Of a stretch of 64,000 nucleotides of DNA, positions 35,601 to 46,900 are shown one piece after another (positions within the stretch are counted from its first letter, which is position 1; each line of letters opens with the position of its first letter). The stretch spans positions 40,661,859 to 40,725,858 of the forward strand of contig NC_088644.1 in NCBI RefSeq assembly GCF_964019385.1. Reading direction: 5' to 3'. The stretch is from Sycon ciliatum (Eukaryota > Porifera > Calcarea > Leucosolenida > Sycettidae). The position numbers and the translations under genes were made by a program. The notes beneath the pieces are model-generated. The model ran no database searches and was not told the origin of the DNA. It saw nothing but the letters and a program-made list of their open reading frames with translations.

Positions 35601-36605
35601 GTTTGCTGGCCCTTGCCATAGATCTACACACCAAATCACACAAGAATAAACCGTTCTCTCTCTTTAACTCGGATACTGAGCCAGTAATAAAAGTAAAATA
35701 AAAGAAAGCACAAGGGAACGAGCCATTGGTTTGCGCACTGGAGATGTGTTAGAGCTAGGTCTCAGGTCGTTGAATGTCACAGTAGCTTGTCAGTTTTGTG
35801 CCCTGTTACCGTGCTTATAGACTGCTTATTACCTTGTTACAGTCGTGGATAGTTGCTTCATAGCTCGTTCCCTTGTGTTCTCTCTTTCAAAATCAAACCC
35901 AACCACAAGGGAATTACTCACACACAAACAGGGGCAAAGTTTCCACGCGGGCAATTTCAACACAGATTGTGTGCCCCGTGTACCAGCAGAGCTTCACAAA
36001 CACAAAGTCAACTAGTGATTCGAAGTCGTCCACAGGAAAGGAGACAAGGGACTGCCGTACAGGTTAATATCTACACTCATATATCTTTCGTTGACCAGAT
36101 CTCAAAGTTACGGGTAAATCAGTCTACCGGCACCCTGTGCGTGAGCTTAAGTGGAAATATTACTACCGTCAGACCTCGCTTAGCCGCACACATCCGTTTC
36201 CCACAAAAATATCCGGATAGGCAAGGGAACCGGATAATCAAACACACACACTGTACGTATGCATGATTTATGCTGTAAATCGGTACCCAACAATTTTCTT
36301 CAGGGTGGCGAGGGATCCTGATAAGCGAGGTCTGACTGTACACGACACACTCCTTTGACATTTTTGTGGAAATGGTGACGCCATATGCCAGATCTCTGGC
36401 CCTTCCCAATCAAATGACGCGATTCAGAGTTACGGACATTTCAAAGTTAGGGCCAGTGGCTGGTCCCGGGCCTCCCGGATAAGAGAGATATGAGTGTAGA
36501 CGTAGATGCAACTGCCTAAAAGAGACGTAAGCAGTGCACAAGCGAACGATTGCACCAGCACATAATTATACAACGATTGCACCAGCACACCCACAACGAT
36601 TGCTC

Positions 36606-36677
<72 letters not shown>

Positions 36678-37476
36678 GAACACACACACACACACACAAC
36701 GATTGCACCAGCACACACACAACGATTGCACCAGCACACACACAAGACCATAGAGTGGATACGTACCGTGAGAGGATCGCCCGTCAGCGCCTGCATTATG
36801 AAATTGCTCACCACTCGACCTGCACATAACACATAGTCACACATACATGTAGGTGGGATACAATGAACAAAGAACGTGCATGCCAAACTACACGCATGTA
36901 CCTTTTTCAGGCTGCGCTCGTACACCATTTTTTCAAAAATCCAGCCAACAAAAGCTCTAAACATATTTCATCTTTATAATTTCAACACTACACTAGGAGT
37001 GTGTGTGTGTGGGGGGGGGGGGGGGGGGGGACAAGGCAACATTCACGACTAAAACTCTGACGTGCATGCTTACGTTGCATCAATCGCCAGCGATAGGTAA
37101 ATGCCAGTGATGGGTAAATGAAAGAGACGAAGCTGGACATCAGTAGAAAATGTAGTGAAGGGAGTTCCCTCATTACCAGCACAATCAGCAACAGGTGGGG
37201 TTTGTGCAGACAATTGTCCACAAGGAAGACAGGATGGACATCACTATAATTCTGAGTACTAACCATCGTTCATATGCATTCTAGGACCATATGTGTTGAA
37301 GATGCGAGCAACGCGTACTTCCACCTTAGCCTGTGTAACAACACCATACAAACACCATAGTGCAAATCAGCCAACAGAAGCACAGTTCATAGCACACCAT
37401 GAACTGTGCAAGGCATACAGCAGAGGGAGATAGATAGATAGAGAGGGATAGATAGACAGGGAGGGAGGGAGGGAGG

Positions 37477-37540
<64 letters not shown>

Positions 37541-40500
37541 TAGATAGAGAGACGGAGAAAGATGAACAAGCACGCACATACTGTACAAACACCAAGTACA
37601 GTGTACCGTGCACTTGGCCGCCAGCACCCCTACACCCACGCAAGTAAGCTTAGGGGTCATTTAGACTTCATGCAAGACAACATACTCACTCACCTGCTTC
37701 TGGTATGCGTAACACATCGTCTCCGCCACACGCTTGCCTTCATCGTAACAAGCCCTGGGACCGATGGGATTAACATTGCCCCAATACGATTCCACTTGAG
37801 GATGTACCTGTGTTAACAGATCACCACAATCATCACGGAGAAGAAGGGAAAGAGTTTCTTTCATACACTAGTGCATGTAAAATAGCAGACAGATAGTGCC
37901 GAAAGCTTTCTTTGGGCCAGAAAATGGCAAAATAGAAAAAAAGTAACCTTCCCACACCGGGAATCGAACCCGGGCCGCGGCGGTGAGAGCGCCGAATCCT
38001 AACCACTAGACCATATGGGAGAGACAATAGAGAGGTTCCGCATAACGTAATTACGTTAGTAAAAAACCTACGGAGAGTCTTAAGTAAACTGCATGCACAT
38101 CTGGGTTCCGCCATACGGAGCTTTCAAATCACGTAGCTGCCCTTGGCAACTCCGAACACGGCAGTGTACGACCAGATCGACCCGAGGAGAGAGTCATAAA
38201 TTTGTACCCCACTCCACTTACGGACCAGCTACGTTATCAGAGCCCTATCTACGTACTCTCCGTAGACAACTTTCCGTAAGTGGAGTGCAAACTCGCGAAT
38301 TCACGGGGTTTTCCCGCCCACTAACAGAGAGGTTCCGCACTACGTAAAGTTGAGCAACTTTACGTTAGTGGGCGGGAAAAACCCGTGATTTCCCGAGTTT
38401 GCACTCCACTAACGGAAAGTTGTCTATGGAGAGAACGTAGATAGGGCTCTGATAACGTAGCTGGTCTGGAAGTGGATTGGGGTACACATTTATGACTCTC
38501 TCCCCAGGTGGATCTGGTCGTACACTGTCGCGTTCGGAGTTGCCAAGGGCAGCTCCGTGATTTGAAAACTCCGTATGGCGGAACCAAGATACGCATGCAG
38601 TTTACGTAAGACTTTCCGTAGATCGATTACGTTTTTTACTAACGTACCGTAAAGTACCGTTGATCCGCCCCCTCTCTAATTCCCGCCCCCTGTCGATTTT
38701 CTCCTTGTGAAGCGACTTCGGCGTACACAACGAAATACGATGTTGAACCGACGCATGCACTGCTGTACACAATACTTGCCAATCCAGGATCAACATGTGC
38801 ACAATCCAGCACATTGAGTCTGATCCTCTACGTTGTTGTACATCGTACTGCACTTGACAGCCTTGATCTAATTCCCGCCCCCTGCCGAAAACCCAGCTGG
38901 GAAGCGACATGGCGTTGGGGCGGATCAACGGTACTTTACGGTAATTACAATATGCGGAACCTCTCTACTTGTACATGTAAAGTAGCTAGTAATAGTACCA
39001 AAAGCATTCTTCTTTGGGCCAGAAAATGGCAAAATAGAAGAAAAAAAGTAACCTTCCCACACCGGGAATCGAACCCGGGCCGCGGCGGTGAGAGCGCCGA
39101 ATCCTAACCACTAGACCATATGGGAGAGACAATAGCCAAGACCCAAGTACTCCACACAACCTGTTGGTGGTGGTAGTACAGTACAAAGCAGGTCCTGTTG
39201 TGGACATTGAAGCAAGATCAGTAAATTAGCGTAGTGTATTGCATCCGTCTTCTTTCTTTCTTTCTTTCTTTTGTAGAGGCCAATTTGGCAAGGTACAGTA
39301 ACCTCGGTGTCACAGCCAGTACCAACGTTGTGCTGGACTGGAGATGCGGTCACAGCCAGTACCAACGTTGTGCTGGACTGGAGATGCCAGTACCAACGTT
39401 GTGCTGGACTGGAGATGCGGTTTGCAGCTTCAACGAAAACCATGGCCTCAACTATCCACATATGTAGGAATGTCACCAAACTAACACGATGAATTCAGGT
39501 TTTCCAATTCCAACACTATGTAACAGAATGGTCCTAACTGCAACGTAGTGCTTCAGCCCTATACATAGGTGGTCAGAGAGGACCCACTGCTTATGACTTA
39601 CATCCGGGTCTAGCGTCAAGCAGTCCATGACGATCATCCACACGCCAACACAATCAGACGAACCGGGAGGTTCAGAGCGAAAACAAACAAAATTCAGAAA
39701 GTTAGACGAAACCCTTGAAGACGTTTTCAGAGACTCAAGGTGTGTAGCATTCAGAGACACAAAGTTTTCTGAAACACAGTGCTAAAAAGTCAATATAATG
39801 ATGTACCACAAAATTGTCTAGAATACAGTACTCTCTGCTGTGTATTGGCCAACGGAACGGACTCAACGACCTACCTCCATAGACTTCAGATGTTGATGCC
39901 ATTAGGAAACGTGCACGCACTCGCTTGGCCAGACCTGCAGGCAGTGAACACCGGTACAACGCAGAACAGAATGCTGAACGTTACACCAAAGAAACTCCTT
40001 CGCTTGGTTCGACATGGATTTAATTGCTATGTAGCCCCTCTACAGTCAACATCAACGTGAGAAAGAACAGAGAACATCACCAGGGTGAAGTAATGGTCTC
40101 ACCTAAGAGGTTGAGCGTTCCTTGAGTGTTAGTCTTGATCGTCTGCAATTCATATATACAAAAAAGAGGCAAAATATTCACTGGTTTGAGGGACAGATGC
40201 AAACGGGAAAAGTCTAAAGAAAAATTTGACTGTCACCACCAGGACTCGACCCAGTGACATTCGCTTGAGGCCAGTGATGCTCTAACCACTGAGCTATGGT
40301 GTAGCTGTCATCCAAGCAGAGACCGTTCAACACTGAGGCAAAATAGTTGTTACTTTGCGCTTCAATTTGCTTTTCCTACCCCTCCTGATTTTTCTCTCAA
40401 AGCCTAATGCTAGTTACATCACATGGCTACTTCAAAGGAAGAAGTTCATTGTTGAACGTCAAGGCATGAGCATCAGAAACTCTCTCCACTGCCTTCCTCT

Positions 40501-40869
40501 TGCGCGGTCTGCCTCTACGCAAACACAACCTCTGTTCCTTGCTTACCGTCACTGGTCTCTCCTAACACATCTAGAATCCTGCCAATATTATAAGACGTTC
40601 ATGCAGCTGCAGAATGGAACACGCTAATTGATACCCTGCTCTGCTTTGGCTCCCCCCCCCCTCCCCTTGCTTCTCATACATTTCTGTTCCCACTTTCATT
40701 TTTCCTTGTATTGTGGCCATGGCTGGCTATCGCCTACATCACCTCTTCATCAGCTAGTGCCACGTGTTAATAAAGAACACTAAGACAAACCACACAAACC
40801 TTGATTGGGTTGTACATGTAGTGAGGCGGCGAGGCTGGTGATGCAAGGTGATAAATCTGATCAACTACA

Positions 40870-40926
<57 letters not shown>

Positions 40927-43900
40927 AGAGAGAGTTACAATACTCTAAAGCATTTCAAGAAGGCTCCAATCTAATCGGCACAGGAAGGCAACACTGTTCA
41001 TCTACTTCAAATAAAACAGACAACAGACAACAGACAGCACCACCGCCATCACCACCACCGCCACCGCCATCACCACCACCACCACCGCCATCACCACCAC
41101 CAGCAATGGCAACAACAACTAACAGAAACAGCTACATTCCTAGCACCAAACCATGAACAGAATGCTGGTTCAACAGCGTACCTTCAATGCGCAACGGGTC
41201 GACCACGTCGTGGTTTATCATTTCAAAGTTCTCATGGCCAACCCTGCAGGCAAAACAGAACAATATACTTGTTTTCTTCGTGAAGTACGCAACGCCTTGC
41301 ACGCAGCAGTGGTCCGTCTACCAAGACTAGCAGTTGTCTAAGTCCTACATACAAGCATTGACAAGCCTCTGGTGCAACCATGTGAACCAAAGCCACTGCA
41401 TGTACACGTACTCAGCAAGGCAAAGTGGAACAAGAAGCAAACTAAAGATATGCGTCTGGTTTACAGCATTACATAATCATCAGATCTTCACTGCACAATA
41501 AGGCGTATCAAGGTATACTAGTTAGGGTGCGTTCAGACTAACTATAAAAAGTGACGGCATGGGAATGTTTCCGGTTTATCGCCGTTCACAGTTTGACGGG
41601 GTTCTCGGTAGTCTGAACTAAGCAACGGTTAGATCTTCGTGTACACTGTGGCATGCATGTAAGCCACTTAGTACATGTATCTGGGCTACCAGTGGAGATG
41701 TGGTGACTGAGTGCTTACTACCAGTGGAGATATGGTGACTGAGTGCTTACTACCAGTGCAGATATGGTGACTGAGTGCTTACTACCAGTGGAGATCGGGT
41801 GAGTGCTTACCAGTGCTCCACATTGCTCTTGCGCCCTGTGAAGAAGTTATCTGCCACAGTCACCTGCAGTGAGGGAAGAACACAGACACACACACACACG
41901 CACACAGACACACACACAGACACACACACAGACACAGGCACACAGACACAGGCACACACACAGACACACACACACAGATACACGCACACAGATACACGCA
42001 CACACATACACAATCAATCAATACGAGTGCACTGCATGCAAAAGAAGTGGCTAGGAAAGCCGAACACCCCGCCTCATGCCCCCACACGCAGATAAATATC
42101 TACATTTGCGCATGTAGCACTTGCGCATGTAGCACAGACGCCCCTGGAAAATCTGGTAAGGTCTCTCCCACCATCACTCTTCCTAATTGGTATAATGCGG
42201 ATATGAGCAGAGGCCTGTAAATCATAATATCCATCTAGCTCTCGCATGGGTCAGAGCAGCGACAGATTGGCACCTTAGAAGGGGTGAGTAATGCCAGCTA
42301 GACAGTAGATAGTGAAACCAGAAATACACAGAATATCATCACACAACAATGGGGACTACAGTATTACAATGCCATAACAGAAATAAGAATCGTACGTATT
42401 TCTTCTGCACACACAGACTGTCAGCTCAGGTTTCAGCTTGGCAATATACTTTGAATATTACATGTAGTACACTGCCAGCAGCACAGCCAGGTGAGATTTG
42501 TTGCGTGCTCCCACTGGAATTTTAACCCTTTATTGGCCGATTAAAATATAAACAAGCCCACGCAATCGCCAAACCCGTACCTAAATTGGACGTAACTTTA
42601 GTTTGCACTGGACAAATTCCATGATCTTGGGCATTCTGGAAAGGCCTTGGCGAGAGGAGCACAATGAGCGTACACCCGACTCCATGGGATGCACTGGCCC
42701 AGCGCTGCAAGCCGGGGAAGGCCCACCAGCGCTGGGCTCACGCTCGAGATCTATCTCTATCCACCATTTCACTCCTGTTGCTCGTATCAAACTAAATTTT
42801 TTTGTATAGACTCCCGGGAACCTGCTTTTGAAGTTGAATCGGTGTAGCATTGTCAACAGGTGACGTAAGCAGGGAAAATCCCGGTCATTGACCCACGCAT
42901 CACGCTCTGAGCGCAAATTTCCCGGGACCAACATTACGAGTGATATAACTCAAGAACCGCTCTTTGTATCGCTTTGAAAATTGTTCGAGGTGGCAGCTGA
43001 GAGTTTTCTCTTTGACCTACATATTTCGATCTCTCCGAAAGACCGAGATTTGACCGAGTTACGATAATTTCAAAATGCCTACCCCATCGAACATCGGTGT
43101 TCGATCAATGTATGGGCCAGCCAATAAAGGGTTAAGTGGGAATGGATGTTGTGTTTGTATTTCTAGTTACACAATGTAGCTGGTGCCACGCAGGCTCTTT
43201 CAGGTGTCGATCTGTCACTCCTTTGACTACCAAAAAGCTAGATAAACAGGATTGGCTTGCTTCTCCTCATATCACCATTGTGCCAATTACAAAGAGTAAT
43301 GGTGTGAACGCCTTAATGGATTTTCCAGTGCCTGTAGTCCTATGTGCGCTGATTGTCTTCATGCAACAGAATACTTGCACATCGCCCATGCTAGATTCTA
43401 CAACGAAGAACATTTCAAATACACATACACGAGCGAGCAGGGAGTATGCACACAGACAGACAGACAGACACACACATCCACACCGGCAGCCACTGAGGGC
43501 GCTTACTTCATGTCCTTGAAGCATCAGGGCGTCAACAAGGTGCGAGCCAACAAAGCCAGCGCCACCTGTCACCTACGAGAGAACATTGAGCACACCCGAG
43601 AATATCAACAACATAACTAATTAATTGTGAAAAGAAGAAGGACAAACCATCCGAGTTACATAACTAATTGTGTACATATAGCAAAGACACACATAGATAC
43701 TGAATCAGCTGTGATGTCTACTACTGTAGAATGGCTAATTTTAGCGGGCAATTTCTTTGCATTTTCGGAATCTGGACCAATTTGCATCTGAGTTTCAGAC
43801 TTCAAAAAGAAGGATGACTGTACTGTACATGCTAAATTTCGATTGGCGCGGCAAAATTTTAGCGAAAACACTCCTTTCGTTAAAATCGCTAAAATATCAC

Positions 43901-46900
43901 CGTGGCTAAAATTAGCCGTTTTACAGTACAGGCTAAAGCTACATGACAAGCTCCTACAGACAGAATACTAAGTGCACTGTTTAAGAGGTAATTTGACGGA
44001 GTTGGCGCTATCCAAGGCCAGGTAAACAGGCATTATTTCACTAGTGATGTGGCTGCAGTCGGTTTATGTCCCAGAATGTCATTGCAATCGCCCTGAAATA
44101 TAGTGCGTGTCTGTGTGTGTGCGCGCGTGCGCGTGTGTGTGTGCACGTGTGTTTCCTGCATGCACCGGTCGAAAACAGCATTCCGTGAGTACATGTAGCA
44201 TGTGCAAGTTTGACAGGCAGGTTACACGCAGTATTCTGAAATCACACAGCTGACTCGATGTTCTGCTGCACCAAACCATCTCCAATGATCAGCTTACCAA
44301 GATTCGCTTTCTGTCTTTGATGGAGAGAAATTTCGTCTTCATGTACGTTTTTACTCCACTATAGAGAGGACAGTCACCACAACAAACGGAGAAAAAAAAA
44401 CAGAAAAAAGATTTGACTCCTGAGTCCTTATGAAAATACAACATGTATTCAAGGCTGAGAGCTGGCTAATCTCACGGCATGTTTTTCATGTTGATTACGT
44501 CACACAGGACAACACAACAGTGCGTAGGAATAACATGATTAACACGTTGAGTTTGCATGCCTTTTTCAGGTAATCGTGACGTCACACTGAGAATACCGAT
44601 GGTCGGCGGCTCTTCAAGAACACATAAATAAATAAATAAATAAATTCGACGGGGTTCGCGTACCGGGCTGCCGACAGGTCAAGAACAAGGAGTCGTACAA
44701 CTCCCTGGTCAAGAACCACCTTTTTTTTCAAGAACACATAGCACTGCATATCAGGTGGTGGTGTTTCGGGAACAATACGGGCAAATAATACTGTTCTTCG
44801 CATAGCACCGGCGTTATGAAATTGTTCTTTTTTCACCATGGCTAATTACGAATCATAGGTACAGTACAAGGTCAGTGTAATAAAGAGCGCCTTACGTTTG
44901 AGCTGTTTGCTTTTCCAACTGGCTGATGCGCTCCTCTAGATTGTGCAACTGCTGCTGTATGGTGTGCACGTCCTGTCGTTCACTCCTGTGCAAGGACAAC
45001 AGACAAACAACAGAGCACTGATTGGAAGGGCAAGCACTGAAACTTGAAGCGTGTAGCAGCACGCACTCAACACTGGCTGCACATCATTGTATGGACCATC
45101 GCTGTTTCATTGGACATTTGTGTCTCCTTGTCCACCGTCAGGATGAATGCTGATTCAACATGACATCCTGTACATGGGACGCTCACATCATGCATGCAAT
45201 GCATTTTCTTTACTTTGTGACAGTCAGGAGTATTGCCGTAGTCGGCGCTACTGTTGCGGTTACGATTGCGGGTGGCACTGGTCGCAAGGTAAGCTCTTGC
45301 TGGCTGTGCCAAGCCGTAACGTACGATGTCATGCTGTTAGAGAACGGCTAAGCTGCATCCCAACCCAGTGTGCTATCCTTGTTGATACATGTACAGTGTA
45401 TTTGCGATACTTGACGTACATTATCCGTACCAGAGCCCTAGCTAGAGCTGCATTGGGGCAGCAGGCAACGAGCTGCTGCTCACACTTGTGCTTATACACG
45501 TATATGCAACTACAGTCGACCTACCCTTATAACGATAACCTCTATAACGATATTACCCTTATAACGATATTTTTCTGCCAAACCAAATCACTCCATTGAC
45601 TTTTGTATACAATGCCCTACCCTTATAACAATATTGCTATAACGATATTACCCCTATAACGATATAAAATGGGCTGACCAATCAACATTTTCCATTTTAT
45701 AACAATATCTAGCAGGGAAGATGTAGAGCCCACTATCCAGGTAGGGCAAGCTTCACTTGATAAGTCGCTGGGACATGACGACATGCAATGGGGGCACCAG
45801 TGGGCACCTTGCTGTGTACATAATGTGCATGTATGTCAGTTTTTTATGCTATGAAGAGTGTAAAAATTGAACAAAATCCATGCATTATGACGTATGTGTA
45901 TGAAATGAACCAGTTACCCCTATAACAATATTACCCTTATAACAATATTTCTTGGTCTGACGCAAATATCGTTATAAGGGTAGGTCGACTGTAATTGGAG
46001 ATAGTTTTTTCCACACGTGTACTTACACTCCTCGCGGCAAGGATACCAGTAGTGCTGCATAGAAGTGGACAGCACAGCAAAAAGGGGACAGAACAGGGAA
46101 ATAAAGAGTACTCGTTTAAACCATTACATCATGAACATTCAAGTGTTAGTGTTGTTTGTTTGTTTATTTAGAGTCGAAGAACAAACAGGCAAATTTGCCT
46201 AATTACAGGATATCGACTAAAAGTTGATCTGCCTTTCCTACAGCATACTCATCTGTACAGCAGAAAGAAATCTGTATGCAGTACTGAAAGACATGTATAT
46301 ATAACGAGGAAGTAAATCTAACGTTTTAACGGATGACATTTCTTCGTTATAATAAGATCTGTTGAGGCCATACTGCTTCATATATGTTGTATGAATTTTG
46401 GACAATTGTTAAATTTGCGACTCGTTGTAATAACATGTCTTACAGTAGTCACAATGTCCCACTGCCAGTGTATCTACAGCCACAGACCATGAGCACCACC
46501 AAGCTAAATACTTAGTACATCATGGATACTACTGTGGTGGACAGGACATGGAAATCCGGTCGAAGGCCAAGCGGCCCCAGGGCGCTGGCCATGCAGCCGT
46601 GAGCACGCATACGATCAACACGTGCACTGCATGCAACGTTCTGTATGCACTGAGGGCGCCGGCCCAGGTCATTAGACTGGATTTCCATGTCCACGACAGC
46701 AGTACAGCACTGATATCATGGTCGCCGTGGTGATGACTGGAAATGGGCCAGGCCCTTTTCAAAGCGTGTTCATAACAACAACCAGACCATCGACACACGA
46801 TGACAGCACAGTAGGAGTCTCTGAAATTACGCTCACCATGCCTTTATTAGGTTCCAGAATAGGTCACACTTTACGCAAAGCACTGTTTATTTTATACACT

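Noticed and set aside
40231-40307. Functional tRNA gene with A and B boxes
   Set aside because: Acceptor and T stems have mismatches and the sequence recurs as a partial repeat at 56.9 kb, so it is treated as a tRNA-derived SINE.
39317-41815. CRISPR-like arrays from regularly spaced repeats
   Set aside because: Copies are head-to-tail tandem repeats without unique spacers, in a eukaryotic intron.
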